Positions 18,965 to 27,202 of a DNA stretch of 64,000 bases are shown here, piece after piece (position 1 is the first letter of the stretch; the number at the start of each line of letters is the position of its first letter). The stretch lies in contig JADMKE010000004.1 in NCBI GenBank assembly GCA_018780035.1, positions 303,776-367,775 on the forward strand, written 5' to 3'. The DNA is from Candidatus Sericytochromatia bacterium (GTDB lineage Bacteria > Cyanobacteriota > Sericytochromatia > UBA7694). A model generated the notes under the pieces. The model saw only the letters and a list, made by a program, of their open reading frames with translations, had not been told where the DNA came from and made no database searches. The position numbers and the translations under genes were made by a program.

Positions 18965-19834
18965 GTGAATAAAATACTCAAATGGACAGGCATTGTGCTT
19001 TCTGTTCCCGTGATTGGTGTGGCCGGTTTGGTGGGCTGGGTCTCGCTGAGTGTCAGCAGTCGCATGAACAAAACCTATCAGGTGCCTCCGGTGCAATTTG
19101 CGGTGGATGTCAAAGCCGACATTGCGGTGGGGGAACGCATCGTCCAGATCCGCAATGGCTGTGTGGATTGCCATGGCCCCGATCTGGCGGGCAAAGCCGT
19201 GATGGACAATGGCGCGATGGGGCGTGTTTATGCCAACAATATTACCCCTGGGGCTCTCAAAGACTGGAGCGATGGTGAAGTGGCCCGCGCCATTCGCCAT
19301 GGCATTGGCAAAAAAGGCCAACCCTTGGTGCTGATGCCCTCCCATGATTACCAATATCTCAGTGCCTCAGACCTGGCCAGTGTTGTGGCCTATCTGCGCA
19401 CAGTCAAAGCTGTCGCCAAAGAAAACCAAAGCCAAAAATTGGGCCCGATTGCCTCAATGCTTTTGGTTACCAACAAAGCTCCGCTTTTGCCTGCCGAGAA
19501 AATTGAACATACGGCTGCTTTTCATGTCAAACCCCCCGAAACCGTCAGTGTGGAATTTGGCCAATACCTCTCAGATACAGCCTGCATTGGTTGCCACAGC
19601 CCCAATCTCAAAGGTGGCCCCATTCCTGGTGGACCGCCCGATTGGCCGCCGGCTAAAGATCTGACTCAGACCGGCTTGGGCAAATGGAAAGAGGCCGATT
19701 TTGTCAAAGCCATGAAAGAAGGGATCAATCCCCAGGGAGAAAAAATCAAAGCCCCGATGCCGACGGCTCTAACCGCCAAATACTCTGAGACAGAAGTCAA
19801 AGCGCTGTGGGCCTATTTGCAAACGGTGAATTAA
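18965..19834 (+). CDS. Membrane-anchored diheme cytochrome c
   Basis: 289 residues with an N-terminal membrane anchor or uncleaved signal (residues 7-27) and two c-type haem motifs: CVDCH near residue 65 and CIGCH near residue 207. Each is the core of a cytochrome c domain with nearby PTAL or MPSHDY-type regions that may give the Met axial ligand (candidates MPSHD and APMPTAL). The duplicate domains resemble those in cytochromes that donate electrons to terminal oxidases or accept them from alcohol/aldose dehydrogenases. GTG start, with GAGG 7 bases upstream. It stands alone, convergent with the GH57 gene at 1 bp. Confidence 0.9.
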   Translation: MNKILKWTGIVLSVPVIGVAGLVGWVSLSVSSRMNKTYQVPPVQFAVDVKADIAVGERIVQIRNGCVDCHGPDLAGKAVMDNGAMGRVYANNITPGALKDWSDGEVARAIRHGIGKKGQPLVLMPSHDYQYLSASDLASVVAYLRTVKAVAKENQSQKLGPIASMLLVTNKAPLLPAEKIEHTAAFHVKPPETVSVEFGQYLSDTACIGCHSPNLKGGPIPGGPPDWPPAKDLTQTGLGKWKEADFVKAMKEGINPQGEKIKAPMPTALTAKYSETEVKALWAYLQTVN

Positions 19835-19835
19835 T

Positions 19836-21440
19836 TTAATACGTCTGCAAACGGTAAACCGAATAATCCACTTCGGGGAAAATATTGTCGAGGTATTCGA
19901 CTTTGGTCAACCAGGTTTCATCGATGGTTTCGGCATAAATCATCTGATAGAGCTCGTTAAAGCGGTGCAAATGGGTTTTGACCCGTTTGATCGCATATTC
20001 GACCATCGTGCCGGTTTTCATGATAAAGGGCCAATCGGAGCTTTGGGCCAGCAGCAATTCGCGGGCCGCTTGATTCAAGGCCCGTTTTTGCACCGCATGG
20101 GGGGCCACAAAGCGATAGGCCAATTCGATCATGCGTTCGGTGGCTTTGTGCAAATGTCGGTAAATTTTGTCGTTGGTGGGATTGAGCCAGAAGCTATTGT
20201 AGCCGTTGGCGCCCCAGCTCGATGCGGAGGGCTGGGCAATCTGCTGGGTGGGGTTCTCGAGCAGATATTCATAAGGCGTGGTCATTTTATAGACCGTTTG
20301 ATTGTAAAAGGCTTTGCGGATCACGCGATTGAGAAATTCAGGGCCTTCGAACCACCAATGGCCATAGAGTTCTGCATCGTAAGGGGAGAGAACCAAGGGG
20401 CGTTTGCCTTCAAAGAGATCTGCCAATTTGGTGATTTGCTCGGCTCGGCAGCCCACAAAGTGTGAGGCATGCATATCTGCCCGTTCACGGGCTTTGGCCA
20501 CGTTATAGGGTTGTTTTTTATCGGTTTTGCCGGTCACACGGTAGTATTTGATCCCTGTGTTTTTACGGGTGCCATCGGGTTGAACATAGTCTTTGATATA
20601 CTCAAAATCCAAATCGTAGCCGATATCGCGGTAGTATTCCCGGTAAAAATAATCGCCTGGATAGCCCTGTTCTGAGCTCCAGACCTGTTCCGATGATTCC
20701 CGGTCCCGGCAGAAGACAGCCATCCCGCTGTCGGGACAAAAAATCGGGGCATAGGCCCCATAGCGCGAACGTGGGGTGGAGTTGACCACGCCGTGGGTAT
20801 CGGTAAAAAAGAAGTCGATGCCCGCCTGTTTGACAAAGCGATCGGCGCCGGGGTAATAGCCACATTCGGCCAGCCAGATGCCGCGAGGGCCACGGCCAAA
20901 ATGGCTTTTATAGCTCTGAGCGGCGACCTGTACTTGTGCTTGCACTGCTTCAGGGTAGATCTGAAAAAGGGGCAAAAAACCATGGGTGGCAGTGCAGGTC
21001 ACGATTTCCAAATGGCCCAGGTCCTGAAAGCGTTTGAAGCCATTGACCAGATTGCATTTATACGTGTCTCGAAAGAGTTCCACGGTTGCTTTAAAACGCT
21101 GTTCATAATAGCGGGCCAGGGGCTCAAAATGCGGGTCACCTTGGTTGCGAAAGACCTCTTTTTCGGCCAACTCAACCAATCGCCCGATATAGACCAAGTA
21201 GCGCGATTGCAAAAGGGGATCTGCCAACATCGCCAACAAAGAGGGGGTCATGGTCATGGTCATGCGAAAATCAATGCCGTCATTAACCAGATTTTCGTAC
21301 ATCACCAACAGGGGCACATAGGTCTCGGTAATCGCTTCGTAGAGCCAATGCTCTTCGAGAAAATAATCGTATTCAGGGTGGCGCACATAGGGCAGATGTG
21401 CGTGGAGTACCATCGCATGGTAGCCGCGCAAGGTGCTCAT
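19836..21440 (-). CDS. GH57 1,4-alpha-glucan branching enzyme
   Basis: A family GH57 enzyme of 534 residues that introduces alpha-1,6 branches into glycogen-like glucans. The GH57 N-terminal motif MVLHAHLPYVRHPEY, the nucleophile region GIWLAECGYYPGAD (Glu) and the acid/base region SPYDAELYGHWWFEG (Asp) are all visible. The open frame runs to 21485, but ATG 21440 overlaps the upstream DUF4912 stop as ATGA and begins MSTLRGYHAMVLHAH, the expected N-terminus. The coupling to a DUF4912 gene is a pairing I associate with Cyanobacteriota-type genomes. Confidence 0.93.
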   Translation of the reverse strand: MSTLRGYHAMVLHAHLPYVRHPEYDYFLEEHWLYEAITETYVPLLVMYENLVNDGIDFRMTMTMTPSLLAMLADPLLQSRYLVYIGRLVELAEKEVFRNQGDPHFEPLARYYEQRFKATVELFRDTYKCNLVNGFKRFQDLGHLEIVTCTATHGFLPLFQIYPEAVQAQVQVAAQSYKSHFGRGPRGIWLAECGYYPGADRFVKQAGIDFFFTDTHGVVNSTPRSRYGAYAPIFCPDSGMAVFCRDRESSEQVWSSEQGYPGDYFYREYYRDIGYDLDFEYIKDYVQPDGTRKNTGIKYYRVTGKTDKKQPYNVAKARERADMHASHFVGCRAEQITKLADLFEGKRPLVLSPYDAELYGHWWFEGPEFLNRVIRKAFYNQTVYKMTTPYEYLLENPTQQIAQPSASSWGANGYNSFWLNPTNDKIYRHLHKATERMIELAYRFVAPHAVQKRALNQAARELLLAQSSDWPFIMKTGTMVEYAIKRVKTHLHRFNELYQMIYAETIDETWLTKVEYLDNIFPEVDYSVYRLQTY

Positions 21441-23026
21441 GCAAACAATCCCCTTCCACTGTAATTGAGTGGGCGCTGCGGCCACAAATGCCAGACACTG
21501 CCCTCTCTTTGGCCCGGTGGTTGATTGGAGCCCGACCAGGCGTGTTCACTGGCACCCACTGGGCGCATCCAACGCGCACCTTCACTGGCACCCGGGAATT
21601 GTTGCCAGCGCACCATGCGTTCGCTACCGGCAGGCTTAAACCAACTGAAGAGACTGGCGCCCAAAAATTTGCGTTGGACCCAGTCACTGGCACCCAGGGG
21701 CAGATATTCGCTCATTTCCCAGGGCCAGATTGAATAAGAGACAAACATGGCCTGATCGTAAGGATCGGTGATCCACTGCTCAAAGATCATCGGCGTGAGT
21801 TCTGAGGGCAATTCACTGAACCAGCGGATTTCGGTACCGTGGGGAATACCCAGACTCTGGCGAATACTCTCTCTGCCTGCATTTTGAGCGTTTTCGGCAT
21901 CAATCGCTTCAGACCAGCGGGCTTCACGTTGTTGCCAAGTGGTTTCGGTATAGCCATTATCTGGAGAGGGAGGTGGGCTGTCTGTTTCGGTATTGCTCCA
22001 CAGCACAGGAGCTGGAGGGGGCAAGGTCTCAGCCAAATTTTCCTTGCGCCCCGCTTGGGGAGCAGGCACGGTTACTTGGCTGATAGGTACGCTGTTTTTC
22101 GGAATAAATCGCGGGGCTGTGGCGAAGTCCAGTACCCTTCGTGGCTCGGGGCGGGGGTTGAGCAAATGAGGGGTGGGCACAAAGGGCAGGAAAAAAGCGT
22201 CAGCCACCTGCGATTTGACCGCCGGCGTTTCAGTGGCTACAGGCTGTACACGTTTGGCTGGGGGGCTTGGGGGACGCTGCGGGTGTGAAGCCATCGCTTG
22301 GGGAATAAATTGAGCAAAGAGGTCCCGGCGCAGGGGGGACACCCCCGCCGGTGGGATATAGGTGGTATTGGAGCGCAGCAATGGGTTAAACCCCTTTAAA
22401 CCATCGAGAAAACCCAACTCCACACAGACATGCCGGTCGTGAACAGGGCTAGAAATATACCATTCGCGGATCAGGGGGTGGCAGACGGCATCCCAACTGC
22501 CATGGGCATTGCTGCCGTCAAAAGCAATGCTGGTAATGTCATAAGAGCGCAGGACAAATACCGCTTCTTCAGCCAGATGCTCTTTGACAATTTCCAGGGT
22601 TTCGCTGTCAAAGTCCCAATAGAGGTAATACTGCCAGGGGTCTACGGGCAAGAGACGCAATTGGTTCTCATTGTAATAATCAGGCAAATTCAGCTCTTCG
22701 TCTTTTTCGAGCAGGAATTCTTCGTGGGTCCCCATGTGGGTAAATTTGGAAGGGGCATAGAGATAGCGCAAGCGATGTTCCTGATAGGCCTGAAGCTCTG
22801 CTTTGCGACGCTCAGCCAGTAATGCTTCTGGGCTTTTGGCTTTTGCCTGTGTGGAAGGTGTCTGGCCTTCCGCCTGATGGCGTTTTTCTGCCCGCCGGAT
22901 GGCGCGGCGCAAGGCGGCGGGGGATTTGAGTTGGGGATTTTTAATTTTGTTTTTGCGGGCCAATTTCCGCAATTTTTTGCGACCCAAACCTCGGAGGGGA
23001 TCCGAAGGGGCATTTTCATTTTTCAT
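21437..23026 (-). CDS. DUF4912-domain protein with GASE-type repeats
   Basis: 529 residues. A basic N-terminal region (RGLGRKKLRKLARKNK) is followed by a DUF4912 domain, a beta-rich module (LLPVDPWQYYLYWDF) thought to bind carbohydrate or act in regulation. A proline-rich linker (about 250-365) leads to a second region with DPYDQAMFVSYSIWPWEM and then, from about residue 444, five imperfect 11-12-residue repeats carrying GAS(D/E) or GSE. AGGAG precedes ATG 23026. The GH57 branching enzyme overlaps its stop, so it is likely a partner or targeting factor in glucan metabolism. Confidence 0.8.
   Translation of the reverse strand: MKNENAPSDPLRGLGRKKLRKLARKNKIKNPQLKSPAALRRAIRRAEKRHQAEGQTPSTQAKAKSPEALLAERRKAELQAYQEHRLRYLYAPSKFTHMGTHEEFLLEKDEELNLPDYYNENQLRLLPVDPWQYYLYWDFDSETLEIVKEHLAEEAVFVLRSYDITSIAFDGSNAHGSWDAVCHPLIREWYISSPVHDRHVCVELGFLDGLKGFNPLLRSNTTYIPPAGVSPLRRDLFAQFIPQAMASHPQRPPSPPAKRVQPVATETPAVKSQVADAFFLPFVPTPHLLNPRPEPRRVLDFATAPRFIPKNSVPISQVTVPAPQAGRKENLAETLPPPAPVLWSNTETDSPPPSPDNGYTETTWQQREARWSEAIDAENAQNAGRESIRQSLGIPHGTEIRWFSELPSELTPMIFEQWITDPYDQAMFVSYSIWPWEMSEYLPLGASDWVQRKFLGASLFSWFKPAGSERMVRWQQFPGASEGARWMRPVGASEHAWSGSNQPPGQREGSVWHLWPQRPLNYSGRGLFA
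21527..21697 (-). repeat. 11-12-residue GAS(D/E) repeat in DUF4912 protein
   Basis: The C-terminal tail encodes successive units beginning LGASD, LGASL, AGSE, PGASE and VGASE, most followed by an aromatic and a basic residue. The spacing is 11-12 codons. The copies differ at third positions, so this is not a recent DNA duplication. Confidence 0.65.
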
Positions 23027-23146
23027 TTTGAACTTCTCCTGCTGACATCAATCTTAATTGTACCCAAAAACAGGGGGACGCGCTTAAAAGTGTACAAGTT
23101 CCATTTATTCATAAACGAATGTTAGCCGAGACTTAATCTTAACCAA

Positions 23147-23155
23147 TGTTATACT
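23147..23155 (+). promoter_or_regulatory. Extended -10 promoter for the CPBP gene
   Basis: TGTTATACT matches the extended -10 form. It lies 34 bases before ATG 23190, in the gap between the divergent DUF4912 and CPBP genes. No clear -35 hexamer. Confidence 0.5.
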
Positions 23156-23189
23156 GGAGAACCTTTGCCCATTCTGAAAGAATCTGATT

Positions 23190-23930
23190 ATGTCTGAATC
23201 CTCCCCTCTCGATACCATCACTGCCCACTCCCGCTATCGCGAAGACCTCTCGCGTTTGGCCTTGGGGCTGGATCGGCGCACGGCTCTGGTTCTGGTTGTC
23301 GCTGCGTTCTGTTTAACCGGCCAATTTTATGTTGCTTCGTTGCGCTGGATCAGCACCTGGATTGCAGATCCGGTTCTCCAGTCTTTGAGTTGGTGTGGTC
23401 TGATTGTGTTCTTTTATTTTGTTTTGCCGGCCCTGTTGATTAAATTTGTCTTTCGCCAAAATTTAAAAGACTATGGCTTGGCCTGGAATGGATTACACCG
23501 GCATGGTTGGCCCTATTTGATTTTATTGGGTGTGATGTTGCCCGTGATTATTGGGGCTTCGTTTAACCCCCATTTTAAAGAATATTATCCTTTTTTCTCG
23601 TATGCTTCTGCCAGTTTGACGGGGTTTTTAATCTGGGAGCTGGCGTATGGCCTGCATTTTATTGCTGTGGAATTCTTTTTTCGCGGTTTTCTGGTTTTTG
23701 GTCTGGCTGAGCGTTTGGGGCCTTATGCCTTTTTTATCAGTGCTGTGCCCTATTGCATGGTGCATTTTTCCAAACCAGCAGGAGAGGCGATTGGCGCGAT
23801 TCTGGCCGGATTGGCCCTGGGCTACCTCGCTTGGAAAAATCGCTCGATCTGGGGTGGCGCACTGGTGCACTGGGGAGTTGCCATTACAATGGATCTGGCT
23901 TCGACCCTGCAAAAGTTGCCCTCTCCTTAA
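23190..23930 (+). CDS. CPBP-family intramembrane metalloprotease
   Basis: A 246-residue integral membrane protein with about six to seven hydrophobic helices. The CPBP/Abi motifs are visible: VEFFFRGF (normally EExxxR; here the first Glu of the pair is Val), HF in YCMVHFSKP, and a third histidine motif in GALVHWGVA. The family includes CAAX prenyl proteases and bacteriocin-immunity-like proteins; substrates are usually unknown. The altered first Glu may lower or change activity. It stands alone, 104 bp before a small unknown gene. Confidence 0.83.
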   Translation: MSESSPLDTITAHSRYREDLSRLALGLDRRTALVLVVAAFCLTGQFYVASLRWISTWIADPVLQSLSWCGLIVFFYFVLPALLIKFVFRQNLKDYGLAWNGLHRHGWPYLILLGVMLPVIIGASFNPHFKEYYPFFSYASASLTGFLIWELAYGLHFIAVEFFFRGFLVFGLAERLGPYAFFISAVPYCMVHFSKPAGEAIGAILAGLALGYLAWKNRSIWGGALVHWGVAITMDLASTLQKLPSP

Positions 23931-24034
23931 AAGAGCCCACTTTCTTCTGGTCGGCACCAAGGTTTTAAACAGGGTTTAAGTGCTGGGGTTTATTTGCCGA
24001 TAAAACCCAGTACCCATTCCCCGAGGAGAACCCC

Positions 24035-24388
24035 ATGGCTCTGACCGACTTAATGCTCTATCGTCCAGGCAAACGCACCCTGCCGCCACGCTTGGCCCGC
24101 CTTCTGCAAGACAATCAGAAACGCCTGCAGCAAAGCCTTTGGGGGGAAGATGGCCATCACAAATGCAGTGATATTGGTCTGCGTTTTCTCGGCGAGGCAC
24201 CCTTTTCAGCTCGGATTCGCCTGCTCGCAGAAGGAGAGTCTGTTGTGCTGGAAGTTGCTGGCAACCCGGGTCTGTATTGCCAATTGGAGGGGCTTTTGTC
24301 CGAGGCCCAAACCTACCGTACGTTTACGCGCCATTCGATTCTGCGCTTCTTGGCCGACCAGGGACTGGACCTCGACTATTCCTGTTGA
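24035..24388 (+). CDS. Small hypothetical protein
   Basis: 117 residues of no family I recognise, without signal peptide or membrane helix. It contains many Leu and Arg and a beta-like middle (FSARIRLLAEGESVVLEVAG). A good GAGGAG stands 8 bases before ATG 24035, which supports translation. It is convergent with the kinase at 24399, 10 bp away. An imperfect hairpin (23983-24012) without a T-run lies just upstream. Confidence 0.6.
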   Translation: MALTDLMLYRPGKRTLPPRLARLLQDNQKRLQQSLWGEDGHHKCSDIGLRFLGEAPFSARIRLLAEGESVVLEVAGNPGLYCQLEGLLSEAQTYRTFTRHSILRFLADQGLDLDYSC

Positions 24389-24398
24389 CTGTCGCTGA

Positions 24399-25877
24399 TT
24401 ATACCTGCTGAACGCTGGGCAAAGGCTGTTTCTGAGGAATGGTAAAGGTAAAGGTGGTCCCTTTGGGGCTGCTGCTGCAATAAATCTTGCCGCCGTGCAT
24501 TTCCACCACCTGCTTGGTAATCGTCAGACCCAAGCCACTTCCGCCTGAATTTTGCCGGCGCTGGCGGTTTTGTTCGACCCGATAAAAGCGGTCAAAGATA
24601 TAGGGGATATCATCTTCGGGAATACCGATACCCGTATCTTGGACTTTAAATTCCACACTTTTCTCGTTCAGGCGGCGGCTGATCACGCGAATTTCACCAC
24701 CGTTGGGGGTGAACTTCACCGCGTTATTGACCAAATTGACCAAAACCTGAGAGAGGCGCAATTGGTCTGCATACATTAGGCGCAGATCCGCTTCGATATT
24801 CTCACGAATCACAATGCCTTTTTTCTGGGCCAAAGGCGTAACGGTCTGGATGGCGTCATGAACGACTTTGGGCAGATCAATTTCAGCCACCCGGAGTTTT
24901 TCGTGGGCGCTTTCGAGTCGGGACAAATCGAGTAGATCGTTGACCAGAATATGCATCCGATCTGCTTCGCGCAGCAGGCTGTTCAAAAACTCATCCCGGA
25001 TTTTGGGCTCATCTTTGGCCCCCACCATCAGCGATTCCAAGAGCAATTTGATTGAGGCCACAGGGGTGCGCAACTCATGAGAGGCATTGGTAATAAACTC
25101 CGAGCGGATCTTTTCGAGTTGCACTTCTTGGGTGATGTTGTGATAGATAATCACATGACCAATTTGTTCGTGAAAACGGTTGTAGAGGGGGGAAGAGTAG
25201 CGCTTGAGAAACTGAGCGGGACTTTTCAGCTCAATCACATCACAGCGGGGCAGAGCTGGCTCTTCCGTCATGGCTTTGTGAATGGTTTTCATTTTGTTGG
25301 GTTCAACAGTGCGTTCAAACAGGAGCTTGTCATCTGGGTTTTGAATCAACCGGCCGGTTGCCACTGGGTTGCTGGGAATCAGCATCTCTGCCAGTGCGGG
25401 GTTGAGCAATATGACATTCAGCTCAAGATCATAAATGATCAGGCCGTCATTCATGCAATGAATGATCGACTCGAGCTCATTTTTCTCCAGATCAACCGGA
25501 ACCATGGGGTTACCCGAAGTGCGTTGGGGTGTTTGTAGGGTTTCGGTTAGTTTTGTCAATTGAGTTTTCAGGGCCCCCAAAGCGGCCTGATCAAAAATGG
25601 GAGGCAGGGGCTTTTCTTCTGCTTCGCTCAGGGCTTCTAAGGATTGGCCAAGGCCTTCTAAAATCTGGCCCCAGCGTTGAGCTGAGAGAAAGACCAAACC
25701 CAACATAACCAGAGCCCAGAAGGTGCTCCAAAGCGGCAAAAAAGAGGGGTTGATTTTGGCCAAAGCAAAATTTCCGGCAATTAAAATGACCAATAAGACA
25801 GAGCTTTGCCAAAAGAGGGAAAAACTCAACTGTGCATAGGTTTTGTGGACCACAGGGGCCTGGTTAGAATCAGACAT
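24399..25877 (-). CDS. Membrane sensor histidine kinase (PhoR-like layout)
   Basis: 492 residues. Two membrane helices (about 25-42 and 48-64) lie close together with almost no periplasmic loop, as in PhoR. A linker, a PAS domain (about 130-255) and HisKA with the phospho-His in NASHELRTPVASIK follow; HATPase has NLVNNAVKF, DTGIGIP and GSGLGLTITKQ. It sits 3 bp after the OmpR-type regulator at 25881, its evident partner. The pair resembles phosphate or cell-envelope systems (PhoBR, WalRK), but the signal cannot be fixed from the sequence. Confidence 0.92.
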   Translation of the reverse strand: MSDSNQAPVVHKTYAQLSFSLFWQSSVLLVILIAGNFALAKINPSFLPLWSTFWALVMLGLVFLSAQRWGQILEGLGQSLEALSEAEEKPLPPIFDQAALGALKTQLTKLTETLQTPQRTSGNPMVPVDLEKNELESIIHCMNDGLIIYDLELNVILLNPALAEMLIPSNPVATGRLIQNPDDKLLFERTVEPNKMKTIHKAMTEEPALPRCDVIELKSPAQFLKRYSSPLYNRFHEQIGHVIIYHNITQEVQLEKIRSEFITNASHELRTPVASIKLLLESLMVGAKDEPKIRDEFLNSLLREADRMHILVNDLLDLSRLESAHEKLRVAEIDLPKVVHDAIQTVTPLAQKKGIVIRENIEADLRLMYADQLRLSQVLVNLVNNAVKFTPNGGEIRVISRRLNEKSVEFKVQDTGIGIPEDDIPYIFDRFYRVEQNRQRRQNSGGSGLGLTITKQVVEMHGGKIYCSSSPKGTTFTFTIPQKQPLPSVQQV

Positions 25878-25880
25878 AGA

Positions 25881-26597
25881 TTAGTCTGCTAATTTTCCAA
25901 TGCGGCGTTCAAAACGGTAACCCACACCGCGAACAGTCTGGATCCGAACGGGGTTTTCGGGATCTTTTTCGATTTTCTCTCGCAACCAGTGAATATGAAC
26001 ATCCACGGTGCGACCCTCACCCGTAAAGTCGTAGCCCCAGACCTGTTCAATCAAATACTCGCGGGACAAAACCTTATTGGCATTTAAGGCCAAGAGCTTG
26101 AGCAATTCAAATTCTTTTAAGGTCAAATTGACTTTTTTGGTATCAAGGAAGACTTCGTGGCGTTTGAGGTCGATTAACAATTCGCCAATTTCAATGCGGT
26201 CGGGCTCGACCATTTTGGTGTTTTTGTGGCGGGCCACCAGGCGCAAAAGGGCTTTGATGCGGGCCTGTAATTCACGTAAACTGAAGGGTTTGGTGACATA
26301 TTCATCGGCACCGACTTCAAGACCTACCACTTTGTCGATTTCTTCGCCCTTGGCGGTGAGCATAATAATCGGGACAGGCAGTTCGGAGCGAATCATGCGG
26401 CAGACTTCATAGCCATCCAAGCCGGGGAGCATGACATCCAGAACAACAATATCTGGCTTTTCCGTGCGGGCCAATTCACAGCCATCGGTACCGTTATCTG
26501 CTGTAATTACAATATAACCTTCTTTTTCCAGGCCATATTTAATACTGCTGGTGATAGAAGGTTCGTCATCAATAACCAGTACTTTTGCGCTTTTCAA
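25881..26597 (-). CDS. OmpR/PhoB-family response regulator
   Basis: 238 residues: a receiver (acidic pair at 10-12 in VIDDEP, phospho-Asp in LDVMLPGLDG, Lys in VTKPFSL) and a winged-helix DNA-binding domain (LTLKEFELLKLL, RTVDVHIHWLREKIE, QTVRGVGYRFE). Begins with TTG 26597; no ATG lies near, and the protein starts at the expected place. It is transcribed with the kinase at 24399. A clear sigma-70-type promoter lies about 80 bases upstream. The DNA-binding domain is of the PhoB/WalR type. Confidence 0.94.
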   Translation of the reverse strand: MKSAKVLVIDDEPSITSSIKYGLEKEGYIVITADNGTDGCELARTEKPDIVVLDVMLPGLDGYEVCRMIRSELPVPIIMLTAKGEEIDKVVGLEVGADEYVTKPFSLRELQARIKALLRLVARHKNTKMVEPDRIEIGELLIDLKRHEVFLDTKKVNLTLKEFELLKLLALNANKVLSREYLIEQVWGYDFTGEGRTVDVHIHWLREKIEKDPENPVRIQTVRGVGYRFERRIGKLAD

Positions 26598-26678
26598 CGA
26601 CCTAATACCCTTGTGTCTATGGATTTGTTGCGTAAAAATCTCTTTTATTAAAATTGTTAAAGAAGATTTAATAAGGCA

Positions 26679-26707
26679 AGTATAACGTCTCTGATCGCGG
26701 AATTCAA
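26679..26707 (-). promoter_or_regulatory. Sigma-70-type promoter of the kinase/regulator operon
   Basis: On the minus strand TTGAAT (26707-26702) and TATACT (26684-26679) are separated by exactly 17 bp. The transcript would have a leader of roughly 75 bases before the TTG start at 26597. The leader is rich in A and T. Confidence 0.65.
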
Positions 26708-26739
26708 GACGTTAAGCGCAAAAAAACAGCTTTTGGCTT

Positions 26740-27198
26740 TTAGTCGGCGTCCACACCAAAGAGAACTTTATAACTGGTTTCGCCCCCCCAGCGGTTGATG
26801 ATTTTATTGTCATAATCATCCACAGCTTTGGCCACCGATTTGATCGCCTCTTTCAGCTCGTAACGATTGGCATTGGTGGCAATGAGGCCATACTCAAACA
26901 AAATATCCCGGTCTTCGTCGACCGAGAAGGCCCCAAAAGTCACCTTGGCGTTAGATTCAAGCAAAAAGGACATGAGTTCTTCGTCCAAATGGGCCCCCAC
27001 CACGACATAAGAAGTGCAGCGTACGATCACGTCGCGGGCACCCCACTCGGCAATACTAAGATAGAGGACAGCAGAACCGCGGATCAGCCGGTAATTGCCA
27101 TCCTCCATCAAGACCGTATCAATATCCACCATTTCGTCCAAACATGTCTGGACACGGGCGCGAACCCGCTCTTCAGGACTGGCGAAAGGGTTGAACAT
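26740..27198 (-). CDS. YbjN-domain protein
   Basis: 152 residues from ATG 27198 (MFNPFASPEERV), chosen over the longer frame because GGGAG lies upstream and the longer form would overlap secD by 41 bp. The sequence has the YbjN pattern: a short helix, YRLIRGSAVLYLSI, a central strand region, and a C-terminal helix (LKEAIKSVAKAVDDYDNKI). YbjN-like proteins resemble type III secretion chaperones; functions are mostly unknown. It is the last gene of a run with secD. A paralogue is encoded at 38582. Confidence 0.7.
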   Translation of the reverse strand: MFNPFASPEERVRARVQTCLDEMVDIDTVLMEDGNYRLIRGSAVLYLSIAEWGARDVIVRCTSYVVVGAHLDEELMSFLLESNAKVTFGAFSVDEDRDILFEYGLIATNANRYELKEAIKSVAKAVDDYDNKIINRWGGETSYKVLFGVDAD

Positions 27199-27202
27199 GC
27201 GT

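Noticed and set aside
23983..24012. Hairpin as terminator of the CPBP gene
   Set aside because: The stem has a mismatch and no T-run follows on either strand.
26720..26739. Terminator after the YbjN gene at 26740
   Set aside because: A run of T exists on the minus strand but the stem is only three or four pairs.
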